From contig NZ_CP176502.1 in the NCBI RefSeq assembly GCF_046267875.1, positions 1,178,001-1,242,000 of the forward strand: a stretch of DNA of 64,000 nt. Reading direction: 5' to 3'. The DNA comes from Mannheimia glucosida. GTDB taxonomy: Bacteria; Pseudomonadota; Gammaproteobacteria; Enterobacterales; Pasteurellaceae. The notes under the pieces were generated by a model. It had not been told where the DNA came from. It did not search any database and saw nothing but the letters and a program-made list of their open reading frames with translations. How positions within the stretch are numbered: the first letter of the stretch is position 1; each line of letters begins with the position of its first letter. Positions 8,172 through 16,586 of the stretch are shown one piece after another. A program made the translations under genes and the position numbers.

Positions 8172-9146
8172 TTAGTAATCGATGAAAGCGTCTTGATCTG
8201 CCCCTTCTTTTTCAATCTTAGGCTGAACCATATGCTCACGCTTTAAGCCAAGCTGTAGTGCTAAGCCAATGGCAATATAAATCGATGAGTAAGTACCGAA
8301 GCCGATACCGATTAATAAAGCCAGTGAGAAACTGTGTAAGGTTGGACCACCGAGATAGTATAGAGCTAACACCACAAATAGGGTAGTTACCGAGGTCATT
8401 AATGTACGAGAAAGCGTTTGGCTCAAGGAAATATCAATAATTTCAATGGAGCTGGAGCGGCGAACTTTGGAAAAGTTTTCACGCACACGGTCAAACACCA
8501 CAATCGAGTCATTTAACGAGTAACCGACAACCGATAAAATCGCTGCTACAAAGGTTAAATCGATTTCAATCTGTAAGAAAGAGAAAATCCCGATAGTCAC
8601 TAATACATCGTGGAAAAGTGCCACGATACCGCCTACCGCTAAGCGCCATTCAAAGCGTGTTCCTACATAAATGAGTAGCATCGCCAGCGTGGCTAAAGTG
8701 GCATAAATTGCCCCTTGAGTCAGCTCTTCCCCTACGTTTGGTCCTACAAATTCAATACTCTTGATAGTGGCATTTGGATCTAATTTCTGATGGATCATCT
8801 CCATCACTTTATTCCCAACAGACATATCACCGGCACTGGCGGCAAGTCGGATCATTAAATCTTTTTGACTGCCTGTGGTTTGCACTAACGCATTGCCGTA
8901 GCCGCTATTTTCAAGCTCCGTACGCAGTTTTGCTAAATCAGCAGGTTGTGAAAATTGAGTTTCGATTACTGTCCCGCCGGTAAAATCTAACCCCCAGTTA
9001 AAGCCTTTTGTCGCAATAGTAAAAATGCATAAAGCAGTTACAATCAGCGAAAAAATGAACCCGACATAGCGGTATTTCATAAAAGGGATTAATTTATAAG
9101 GCAGTTTAATCTCTGCTACATCTTGTTTTGTGTTTTCAATAGCCAT
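8172..9146 (-). CDS. secF: Protein translocase subunit SecF
   Basis: A 324-residue inner-membrane protein (E. coli 323). With SecD it uses the proton gradient to help pull secreted proteins through SecYEG. The first membrane segment (residues ~25-48) is followed by the FTGGTVIET periplasmic P1 region. Five further segments include the SLNDSIVVFDRVRENF motif. secD ends nine bases upstream, so the genes are cotranscribed as yajC-secD-secF, with a terminator directly after secF. Confidence 0.97.
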   Translation of the reverse strand: MAIENTKQDVAEIKLPYKLIPFMKYRYVGFIFSLIVTALCIFTIATKGFNWGLDFTGGTVIETQFSQPADLAKLRTELENSGYGNALVQTTGSQKDLMIRLAASAGDMSVGNKVMEMIHQKLDPNATIKSIEFVGPNVGEELTQGAIYATLATLAMLLIYVGTRFEWRLAVGGIVALFHDVLVTIGIFSFLQIEIDLTFVAAILSVVGYSLNDSIVVFDRVRENFSKVRRSSSIEIIDISLSQTLSRTLMTSVTTLFVVLALYYLGGPTLHSFSLALLIGIGFGTYSSIYIAIGLALQLGLKREHMVQPKIEKEGADQDAFIDY

Positions 9147-9155
9147 TCTTCCACC

Positions 9156-10997
9156 TTAAATCCAAAGTTTTTTCACTCGTTTACCACCATAAGCCCAGTT
9201 CACTAACATACGGGTACCGGTGATTGCGGTAAACATTGAAATAATTACCCCTAACGCAAGTGTGACTGCAAAGCCTTTTACCGGCCCTGTACCTACACCA
9301 TAAAGCACAAGAGAAGTTAAAATTGTGGTGAGGTTAGAGTCAAAAATACTTGAGAATGCGCCATTATAACCTTCGTGGATTGCTTGTTGAATTGGGCGAC
9401 CGTTACGAATCTCTTCTTTGATCCGCTCGTAGATTAGTACGTTGGCATCAACTGACATACCCACAGCAAGTACGATACCGGCAATTCCCGGCATGGTAAG
9501 GGTTGCACCGATTAATGACATTAAACCAATCGTTAAGATCATATTCACAATCAAGGCAAGAGAGGCAAATATACCAAATACTTTATAAAAGGCTAGACAG
9601 AACAGGATCGTTAAGCCTAAGCCTAAAATACTAGCTTCCATACCTTGTTTAACATTATCTGCTCCAAGAGAAGCACCGATAGTACGCTCTTCCACAATCA
9701 CGATTGGAGCAATCAACGCACCTGAACGTAATAATACCGCAAGGTTTTGAGCTTCCGCCGGTGAATTAATCCCTGTAATCTGGAATTGATTACCTAAACG
9801 GGTTTGAATGGTTGCAACGTTAATTACCTCTTGGTGTTTTTCTAAAATGACTTTACCGTTAGCATCTTTACGACCTGAATCTTTAAATTCGGTATAAAGT
9901 GTTGCCATTGGTTTTTGGATTGCCATTTTAGTAATTTCACCCATCATCTCGCCGCCTTCGGTATCGAGTCGGATACTCACTTGCGGCAAGCCACGCTCAT
10001 CAGTGCCTGAGGTTGCATCAATAATATGTTCACCCCCTAACGAAGGTTTACGGCGTAACACAACTGGCTCGCCATCACGGGTGTTTTGCACTTCTGAATC
10101 AGCCGGCACAATGCCTTTCGCCGCAGAGGCCACATTGGCTTCGGTATTGACTAACCGGAACTCAAGGGTTGCAGTTGCCCCTAAAAGCTCTTTGGCACGA
10201 GCGGTATCTTGCACACCCGGTAATTCAACTACGATACGATCTGCACCTTGACGCTGAATGGTCGGCTCAGAAACGCCCAATTCCTCAACACGTTTACGCA
10301 AAATAGAAAGGTTTTGTTCGATTGCCATCGTGCGAGATTCAGAAAGAGCTTGTGCTGATGGCGTTAAGGTGACTTTATTATCATTTACCAAAATATCAAG
10401 CGTTGGGTGAGAGCGACGCACTAAACGCACAGCTTTTTCTGCCGTATCGTTATCGGCAAATTCAATCTCAGTTGCAAAATTTTCGCCTTTTTTGACCGCT
10501 TGATATTGCAATTTTTCTTTACGGAAATCACTACGCAGGCTGTCTTGCAAAGTGTCTTGTTGTTTTGCAAGAGCCGTGTTCATATCCACTTCCATTAAGA
10601 AACGAACACCGCCAAGCAAGTCCAAGCCTCGCTTCATCGGGCTACCGCCAATGTCAGACAACCACTGTGGCGTTGCTGGTGCAAGGTTTAAGGCAACAGA
10701 GTAGTTATTCCCCAATGCTTCTGAGATTTTTTCTTTGGCAGGCAATTGCTGTTCGCTGCTTTCGAGACGAACCAAAATCGAGCCATTTTCTAACACGGCA
10801 GATTTCGGCTGAATATTCATTGCTGAAAGTGTGGATTGCACTTGAGACAGTGTCTCAGGTGTGGCTTGTTGCCCACGAGTACCGGAAATTTGTACCGAAG
10901 GATCATCGCCATATAAATTTGGAAGGGCATATAAAGCACCAATGGCGATCACGAAGATCACCATTAAATTCTTCCATAGAGGGAAACGGTTTAACAC
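9156..10997 (-). CDS. secD: Protein translocase subunit SecD
   Basis: A 613-residue inner-membrane translocation motor subunit (E. coli 615). The N-terminal membrane segment is at ~8-26. A large periplasmic domain follows, with LDLLGGVRFLMEVD and the VELPGVQD repeat. The C-terminal five-segment RND-like bundle contains GMSVDANVLIYERIKEEI. It lies between yajC (39-base gap) and secF (9-base gap). Confidence 0.97.
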   Translation of the reverse strand: MLNRFPLWKNLMVIFVIAIGALYALPNLYGDDPSVQISGTRGQQATPETLSQVQSTLSAMNIQPKSAVLENGSILVRLESSEQQLPAKEKISEALGNNYSVALNLAPATPQWLSDIGGSPMKRGLDLLGGVRFLMEVDMNTALAKQQDTLQDSLRSDFRKEKLQYQAVKKGENFATEIEFADNDTAEKAVRLVRRSHPTLDILVNDNKVTLTPSAQALSESRTMAIEQNLSILRKRVEELGVSEPTIQRQGADRIVVELPGVQDTARAKELLGATATLEFRLVNTEANVASAAKGIVPADSEVQNTRDGEPVVLRRKPSLGGEHIIDATSGTDERGLPQVSIRLDTEGGEMMGEITKMAIQKPMATLYTEFKDSGRKDANGKVILEKHQEVINVATIQTRLGNQFQITGINSPAEAQNLAVLLRSGALIAPIVIVEERTIGASLGADNVKQGMEASILGLGLTILFCLAFYKVFGIFASLALIVNMILTIGLMSLIGATLTMPGIAGIVLAVGMSVDANVLIYERIKEEIRNGRPIQQAIHEGYNGAFSSIFDSNLTTILTSLVLYGVGTGPVKGFAVTLALGVIISMFTAITGTRMLVNWAYGGKRVKKLWI

Positions 10998-11036
10998 AAT
11001 AACTCCCCGAATGTTAAAGTTGGATAAGAGGGTTGA

Positions 11037-11330
11037 TTAAAGTGATTTTAATGAACCTTTTGGTAATACCGCAACAACGAAATCACGTTTGATGGTTACT
11101 TCGGTAGTGTCATTTAATGCAATCACGATGTTGTCGTTATCAGCAGTCACTTTAGTAATTTTACCGATTAAACCACCGCTGGTTAACACTTCTTCTCCTT
11201 TTGCCAGACTTGCAAGTAAATCACGTTGTTGTTTTTGGCGTTTTGCCTGTGGGCGATAAATCATAAAATAAAAAATTGCACCGAAAATAATCAGGATAAA
11301 GATCATTTCCATTCCGCCACCTTGTTGCAT
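11037..11330 (-). CDS. yajC: Sec translocon accessory protein YajC
   Basis: A 97-residue protein with one membrane segment at ~7-26, containing IFYFMIYRPQAKRQK. The cytoplasmic tail has the conserved LAKGEEVLTSGGLIGKI motif. It associates with SecDF and is the first gene of the yajC-secD-secF operon. The divergent ytfJ-like gene begins 200 bases away. That gap shows ordinary AT-rich promoter DNA and nothing else recognisable. Confidence 0.96.
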   Translation of the reverse strand: MQQGGGMEMIFILIIFGAIFYFMIYRPQAKRQKQQRDLLASLAKGEEVLTSGGLIGKITKVTADNDNIVIALNDTTEVTIKRDFVVAVLPKGSLKSL

Positions 11331-11530
11331 AAAAACTCCTTAAATGTTTGAGTGGTATAAAAATAAGTGTTATGAAAAACGCTTGCTAAAATACCACAAA
11401 TTCAATGAATTAACGAGTAGAAAAATTCATCGAATGCTTTTCTTTTAAACAAAAATTTGAGTAGAATCAGCACTTTTAGTGTAGCATTAGGTTACTGGCG
11501 TGTTATGCCGCCGACATAATAGGAGAAAAA

Positions 11531-12088
11531 ATGAAAAAATTATTCACTCAAGCGGTTATTTTTGGGGCTTTTTTTGCAAGTTCCGCTTTTGCTCACAATG
11601 TGCAATTAAATCAAGCATTACCTGCTGTCTCGGTTGCCAAAGATGGTGAGTTGGTGGTGTCAGCCGAGAAAGTCAGCTATAAAAATTGGCATTCATCATC
11701 TTTGGCAGGCAAAGTACGCATTATTCATCATTTTGCTGGTAGAAGCTCGGTGAAAGAGAAGAATGAGGCCTTGATGACAGCAATTAAAAATGCCGGTTTT
11801 GATCGTGCCAAATACCAGACTGTGACGATTGTAAATGCTGACGATGCGATTGTTGGCACAGGGGTATTTGTGAAAAACAGCGTAGAAAACGGCAAACTTG
11901 ACAACCCTCACAGCCAAGTAGTGTTAGACCAGCAAGGCAGTGTGAAAAAAGCGTGGGGCTTAAAAGAGAAAGAGAGCTTTATTGCGGTGTTGGATAAATC
12001 AGGTAAAGTACAATTTACCTCTGAGGGCAAACTCTCTGCAAAACAGATTCAAGAAGTGATTGGGTTGGTGAAAACATTAACGCAATAA
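11531..12088 (+). CDS. ytfJ: YtfJ family periplasmic protein
   Basis: A 185-residue exported protein with a clean signal peptide (residues 1-21, ending SSAFA). The mature part has a thioredoxin-like layout without the CxxC pair. The YtfJ hallmarks VRIIHHFAGRSSVKEKN and WGLKEKES are present. YtfJ proteins are widespread in gammaproteobacteria and their function is unknown. AGGAGAAAAA precedes the ATG. It is monocistronic and converges on galM. Confidence 0.9.
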   Translation: MKKLFTQAVIFGAFFASSAFAHNVQLNQALPAVSVAKDGELVVSAEKVSYKNWHSSSLAGKVRIIHHFAGRSSVKEKNEALMTAIKNAGFDRAKYQTVTIVNADDAIVGTGVFVKNSVENGKLDNPHSQVVLDQQGSVKKAWGLKEKESFIAVLDKSGKVQFTSEGKLSAKQIQEVIGLVKTLTQ

Positions 12089-12099
12089 CCAGTGTTTTT

Positions 12100-12124
12100 A
12101 TGGGCAGATTTTGTGTCCGCCCAT
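12100..12124. terminator. Possible terminator hairpin between ytfJ and galM
   Basis: ATGGGCAGA (12100-12108) can pair with TCCGCCCAT (12116-12124), with one wobble and a seven-base loop. No U-tract follows on either strand, so an intrinsic-terminator role is only suggested by position between convergent genes. Confidence 0.4.
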
Positions 12125-12128
12125 AATT

Positions 12129-13097
12129 CTAGATAATAAATCGATAACTTATCGTGTGATGATACCCTTCTCCTGCTTTTGTTATCCCTCCAAATTGGAG
12201 TAATTCAGGCTGGTTTAGTGAGTTGGGGAAAAACTCAGGTTCTAACGCCACGCCTGCGTAATCGCTATATTCTCCCCCGTTTAAGTCAGGTTGCCCTTTA
12301 AGCCAGTTGCCGGTGTAAACTTGCAGGGCAGGCATTGAGGTGCGGAGTTCCATTTTTAAGTCTTCCACGGCTAAACAAGCGGTCGGATTTTCACTATTTT
12401 TTGCAAGATGAAAGGCGTGATCGTAACCTTTTACCGCTTTTTGGTCACTATCCGCCAATAAATCCAGCCCGATTTTTTTAGCACGGCGGAAGTCAAAACC
12501 GGTACTGTCCACTTTTTTCAGCGGAGCATTTGGAATCCCGCTTGCATCAACCGGCAGATAGGCTTCTGCATTAACCATCAGTTCGTGATCTAAAATCGTC
12601 TCTGAACCTTGCAAATTAAAATAGGCGTGGTTGGTTAAACAAAGCGGAGTGTCTTGGTTGGTCGTGGCATCAAAGCTGATTTGAAGTTCATTTTCGGTTA
12701 AGCGATACTCCACAAAAGCGTTCACTTCGCCGCAAAATCCTTCCTCGCCATCTGCAAAAACATAACTAAATTTGACCGCTTGTTCGCTTTGGCTTTCAAG
12801 TTGCCACACTACTTTATCTGCCCCAAGCTCGCCACCGTGTAGATTATGTTCACCGTTATTTTTAGCGAGTTGATAGGTTTTGCCGTTTAAGCGATATTCC
12901 GCATTGGCAATGCGGTTAGCGTAACGCCCGATGGTTGCCCCAAAGAAAGCGGTCTGTTTTTGCCAATTTTTTGCAGACGTGGTAACTAATACTTCCCGTT
13001 CTTCGTTCGGCATTTTGACAATACACGAAAGCCAAGATGCCCCAACATCAGAAAGAGTAATGCGTAAAAATGCATTTTCAAGGGTAAATAATTTCAT
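12129..13097 (-). CDS. galM: Aldose 1-epimerase (galactose mutarotase)
   Basis: A 322-residue cytosolic enzyme that interconverts alpha and beta anomers of galactose, feeding GalK. GATIGRYANRIANA and NGEHNLHGG are the family's conserved N-terminal blocks. The catalytic His is in LTNHAYFNLQG, and the catalytic Glu is expected in VALEPEFFPNS. It is shorter than E. coli GalM (346). It is the last gene of galT-galK-galM and is separated from galK by 129 bases holding four perfect hairpins, unlike the 9-base galT-galK gap. Confidence 0.95.
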   Translation of the reverse strand: MKLFTLENAFLRITLSDVGASWLSCIVKMPNEEREVLVTTSAKNWQKQTAFFGATIGRYANRIANAEYRLNGKTYQLAKNNGEHNLHGGELGADKVVWQLESQSEQAVKFSYVFADGEEGFCGEVNAFVEYRLTENELQISFDATTNQDTPLCLTNHAYFNLQGSETILDHELMVNAEAYLPVDASGIPNAPLKKVDSTGFDFRRAKKIGLDLLADSDQKAVKGYDHAFHLAKNSENPTACLAVEDLKMELRTSMPALQVYTGNWLKGQPDLNGGEYSDYAGVALEPEFFPNSLNQPELLQFGGITKAGEGYHHTISYRFII

Positions 13098-13111
13098 AGA
13101 TTACCTCTTTC

Positions 13112-13217
13112 CCCCATACGAGCCGTATGGGGTTAGAAAATCTGAGCCACTCTGTGGCTCTCTATTTTTCAGCTCCAGAGGAGCTGGGATAATTTAAACT
13201 AGCACGGCTCGTGCTAG
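13112..13217. repeat. Array of four perfect triloop hairpins between galK and galM
   Basis: Four unrelated perfect inverted repeats, each with a three-base loop, follow one another. Stem CCCCATACG/CGTATGGGG lies at 13112-13132 (9 bp, loop AGC). Stem GAGCCAC/GTGGCTC lies at 13144-13160 (7 bp, loop TCT). Stem CAGCTCC/GGAGCTG lies at 13170-13186 (7 bp, loop AGA). Stem CTAGCACG/CGTGCTAG lies at 13199-13217 (8 bp, loop GCT). None has a U-tract. The arms share no sequence with each other, so this is a repeated shape, not a repeated sequence. Candidate roles are an mRNA stability or processing barrier inside the gal transcript. Confidence 0.9.
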
Positions 13218-13226
13218 GTAAGGAGG

Positions 13227-14381
13227 CTAGACTTCCCGCACCCCATCGGAGGCAGTACAAACGTGGAAGGTTTCTTTAATGCCGGTTTGCTTTTCGTAAT
13301 TTTCAGCAACGGCTTGGCGAAGATCTTCCACTTTATCATTTGGTACTAGGCACACAACACAGCCGCCAAAGCCGCCGCCGGTCATTCTGGCTCCGCCGTT
13401 TTTACCGATAGCTTGTTGGGCGATTTCGGCTAAGCAATCCACTTCAGGGCAGGTGATTTCAAAATCATCACGCATTGAGTCGTGAGATTGAGCCATCAAC
13501 TCCCCGAGTTTGACCATATCATTCGCTTTTAAGGCCTCTACTGCTTCCAGCACTCGTTGATTTTCGCTGATGATATGTTTTGCTCGTTTATACGCCAGCT
13601 CATTCGCTTCGCTGAGTTCCGCTGCACGTTCAATAAATTGTTCAGGTGTAACATCACGCAATTTTGCTTTGCCGAAGAAATGGGCGGCAAATTCGCACTG
13701 TTCACGGCGGCTGTTGTATTCGCCTGTGACTAAATCGTGTTTCACATTAGAGTTGATGATCGCAATCGAATAGCCTTGTGGCACAGGGGTTGGGGTGATT
13801 TCTAAGCTGCGGCAGTCGATCATCACTAAATGATCTTGTTGCCCGAGAGCGGAGGTGAGCTGATCCATATTGCCACAGTTACAGCCCACAAATTTATTTT
13901 CAGCCTCTTGCCCGATTAATGCGATTTGTTGTAAAGAAAGCGGTAAATCGCCGAGTAATTGAGCGGTTTTACCAATCGACACTTCCAATGCAGCAGAAGA
14001 ACTTAAACCTGATGACATCGGCACATCGCTGGTAATAGCTAAATCTGCCCCTTGTTTGAATTCGGGGTGTTTAGCTTGAATAAATTTCACCACGCCACGC
14101 ACATAATTCGCCCATTTCTGTTCGCTTAGCTCAATCGGCTGGTTTAAATCAAATTCATCTTGTTGGTTGAGATCAACAGCAAATACCCGCCATTTGTGGT
14201 CATTACGTTTGGCAAAACTGACTGCTGTGCCGTAATTGATGGCACAGGGCATTACAAACCCATCGTTGTAATCAGTATGTTCGCCGATAATATTCACTCT
14301 GCCCGGGGCAAATACCGTGCGTTCTGCTTTATAACCAAAATGTTGTTCAAATTGTTGCAAAGCGATTTCTTGTGGTTTCAT
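13227..14381 (-). CDS. galK: Galactokinase
   Basis: A 384-residue GHMP-family kinase that phosphorylates alpha-D-galactose to galactose-1-phosphate with ATP (E. coli 382). The galactokinase signature GRVNIIGEHTDYNDGFVMP, at ~27-45, binds the sugar. The ATP-binding PMSSGLSSSAALEV block follows near 121. GGGFGGCVV is the third conserved motif near the C-terminus. galT ends nine bases upstream, showing cotranscription in the Leloir operon. Confidence 0.97.
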   Translation of the reverse strand: MKPQEIALQQFEQHFGYKAERTVFAPGRVNIIGEHTDYNDGFVMPCAINYGTAVSFAKRNDHKWRVFAVDLNQQDEFDLNQPIELSEQKWANYVRGVVKFIQAKHPEFKQGADLAITSDVPMSSGLSSSAALEVSIGKTAQLLGDLPLSLQQIALIGQEAENKFVGCNCGNMDQLTSALGQQDHLVMIDCRSLEITPTPVPQGYSIAIINSNVKHDLVTGEYNSRREQCEFAAHFFGKAKLRDVTPEQFIERAAELSEANELAYKRAKHIISENQRVLEAVEALKANDMVKLGELMAQSHDSMRDDFEITCPEVDCLAEIAQQAIGKNGGARMTGGGFGGCVVCLVPNDKVEDLRQAVAENYEKQTGIKETFHVCTASDGVREV

Positions 14382-14390
14382 TTCAATTCC

Positions 14391-15437
14391 TTATTTATCT
14401 TTATAGTGTTTGGTATCACTTACCGCATTTAAACGTTCGGCAGCTTGTTCCGGGGTTAAATCACGTTGGCTTTCTGCCATCATTTCATAACCGACCATAA
14501 ATTTACGCACCGTTGCCGAACGCAAGAGCGGTGGATAGAAGTGAGCGTGTAATTGCCAGTGAGCATTTTCCTTGCCGTTAAACGGAGCGAAGTGAAAGCC
14601 CATTGAATAAGGAAAGCTGATGTTAAACAGATTGTCGTAACGGGTGGTGAGCTTTTTCAATGCAAGGGCTAAATCAGCTTTTTCCGCTTCGTTTAAATCG
14701 GTAATGGATTTAAACTGTTTAGCTTTTGGCAACAGCAAGGTTTCAAACGGCCACGCTGCCCAGTAAGGCACAACTGCAATCCAATCTTCGGTTTCTGCCA
14801 CAATTCGCTCTTGTTTGCCTAATTCACGTTGGGCATAATCTAGCAACAGTAGCGAGCCATATTTCGCAAAATATTCCGCTTGGCATTCGTCTTCAATCGC
14901 AATTTCATTGGGTAGAAAATTACTTGCCCAAATTTGCCCGTGTGGGTGAGGGTTAGAACAACCCATCATCGAGCCTTTGTTCTCAAAAATTTGCACCCAC
15001 TGATAACGCTCTCTCAACTCATTGGCTTGCTCTTGCCAAACTGTTACCACATCAGTAATTTCCTCGATGGAAAGTTGCGGTAAGGTTTTACTATGATCAG
15101 GCGAGAAACAGATCACACGGCTTTCGCCTTGGGTATGAGAAATCTGAAACAGCGGATCATCATTCGGTGTTGGTGCCGGTGTGTCCGGTAGTAGAGCAGA
15201 GAAGTCGTTTTTAAACACAAACGGCTTGGTGTAATTCGGGTTTTGTTCACCGGTAATCCGCTTATTGCCAGGGCAGAGGTAACAACTTGGGTCGTAGCTC
15301 GGTTTTTCATCTTGCACGATTTCTTCTTGTTGCCCTTGCCACGGGCGTTTTGCCCGATGCGGAGAGACTAAAATCCATTGGTTTTTTAATGGGTTAAAAC
15401 GGCGATGTGGGTGATCGTTGAGGACAAATTCGCTCAT
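14391..15437 (-). CDS. galT: Galactose-1-phosphate uridylyltransferase
   Basis: A 348-residue enzyme (E. coli also 348) of the Leloir pathway that swaps UMP between UDP-glucose and galactose-1-phosphate. The active-site HPHGQIW is present, with the nucleophilic His in HxHxQ. The N-terminal DHPHRRFNPL and CYLCPGN zinc region are intact. It is the promoter-proximal gene of galTKM. A perfect CRP site and a TATACT -10 box lie upstream at 15468-15510. An AGGAG-type ribosome-binding site precedes the ATG. Confidence 0.97.
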   Translation of the reverse strand: MSEFVLNDHPHRRFNPLKNQWILVSPHRAKRPWQGQQEEIVQDEKPSYDPSCYLCPGNKRITGEQNPNYTKPFVFKNDFSALLPDTPAPTPNDDPLFQISHTQGESRVICFSPDHSKTLPQLSIEEITDVVTVWQEQANELRERYQWVQIFENKGSMMGCSNPHPHGQIWASNFLPNEIAIEDECQAEYFAKYGSLLLLDYAQRELGKQERIVAETEDWIAVVPYWAAWPFETLLLPKAKQFKSITDLNEAEKADLALALKKLTTRYDNLFNISFPYSMGFHFAPFNGKENAHWQLHAHFYPPLLRSATVRKFMVGYEMMAESQRDLTPEQAAERLNAVSDTKHYKDK

Positions 15438-15467
15438 ATAAAACTCCTCGAAATTAGTTATGCAAAG

Positions 15468-15510
15468 AGTATAGCGAAACTAAGCCAAAATGACTGTGAC
15501 ATAGCTCACA
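15468..15510 (-). promoter_or_regulatory. gal operon promoter with class II CRP site
   Basis: TGTGACATAGCTCACA at 15495-15510 has both CRP half-sites perfect. A TATACT -10 box (complement at 15468-15473) predicts a start near 15461. That places the CRP centre at about -41.5, the class II activation position. This implies cAMP-CRP-dependent expression of galTKM. No galR-type operator was recognised. Confidence 0.88.
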
Positions 15511-15649
15511 AAATAATGATGTCAAGCGGTCAGATTTCAGAAAAATTTTGCAAGTTTTCCTCCATTTTGCGATTTTAGGTAGCTTAAGTGGAATTGAATG
15601 TGGCTTTTGGTAGAATAGATGAATATGCAAGATATTAAGACAAAAATAG

Positions 15650-16501
15650 ATGGAAAGACTGAATAAATTTGACACTTGGTTAATGAATCATAAACCTAAT
15701 GCTAGGTTAAGTGGAATGAGTCGTTTTTTGACAGAGTTTTGGTTCTTTGGGCTAAAAGAAGCTAGAGCCTGTTTATTTGCGGGATTATTTTTTATTGCGA
15801 TGTTTTCGGTACCAAAAACGGGATTATGGGGCTTACCTCGTTATGATATTTTGCTGATTTTTGCCGTAGTGGTGCAAATTGCTATGGTGAAAATGGGGCT
15901 GGAAACGTGGGACGAGCTAAAAGCAATAAGCCTATTTCATTTGGTTGGTTTTGTGTTAGAAGTATTTAAAACATCGAGTAATATTCAATCGTGGGCATAT
16001 CCGGATTTTGCCTATACTAAATTGTTCAATGTGCCATTATTTACTGGTTTTATGTATGCAGCAGTTGGTTCTTACATTATCCAAGCGTGGCGGTTGTTTG
16101 ATTTGAAAATTAAAAGCCACCCGCCCTATTGGTTAGCCACTTTAACGGCACTGATGATTTACCTGAATTTCTTTACGCATCATTACATTGGGGATTACCG
16201 TTGGTATATTGCCGCTTTTGCATTAGGGCTGTATGCACGTACTTTTGTATTTTTCACCCCTTATGACATTACACGAAAAATGCCACTGCTGCTTTCTTTC
16301 TTCCTGATAGGTTTTTTCATTTGGTTGGCGGAAAATATCGGTACGTTTGCCGGAATTTGGCGCTACCCGAATCAGTTTGGGGCTTGGTCTATGGTGCATA
16401 TGAGCAAGTGGAGTGCTTGGGCGTTATTGGTGATGATGACTTTTACCATCATTGTGCATTTAAAGCATATCAAGCAAACAGTCAGAGTCTCGAGCGATTA
16501 A
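15650..16501 (+). CDS. DUF817 family integral membrane protein
   Basis: A 283-residue polytopic inner-membrane protein with about eight hydrophobic segments. FLTEFWFFGLKEARACLFAG near the start and a FEVFKT-like segment (VLEVFKTSSNIQSWAYPD) match the DUF817 family, whose function is unknown. TTTTFTHHYIGDYRWY-type aromatic loops lie between later segments. It is monocistronic, divergent from gal and converging on the metallophosphoesterase. I infer a membrane enzyme or transporter and cannot name a substrate. Confidence 0.75.
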   Translation: MERLNKFDTWLMNHKPNARLSGMSRFLTEFWFFGLKEARACLFAGLFFIAMFSVPKTGLWGLPRYDILLIFAVVVQIAMVKMGLETWDELKAISLFHLVGFVLEVFKTSSNIQSWAYPDFAYTKLFNVPLFTGFMYAAVGSYIIQAWRLFDLKIKSHPPYWLATLTALMIYLNFFTHHYIGDYRWYIAAFALGLYARTFVFFTPYDITRKMPLLLSFFLIGFFIWLAENIGTFAGIWRYPNQFGAWSMVHMSKWSAWALLVMMTFTIIVHLKHIKQTVRVSSD

Positions 16502-16555
16502 CAAGCGGTGGGTTTTAGCGAAAATTTTACTCATCAGTTATTTTCAGTGAAATTG

Positions 16556-16577
16556 GGGGCAAATAATAATTTGCCCC
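16556..16577. terminator. Hairpin between convergent DUF817 and phosphoesterase genes
   Basis: GGGGCAAAT (16556-16564) pairs perfectly with ATTTGCCCC (16569-16577) around AATA. The flanks are AT-rich but lack a run of T. The position between convergent stops suggests termination for both. Confidence 0.6.
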
Positions 16578-16586
16578 TATATCAAA

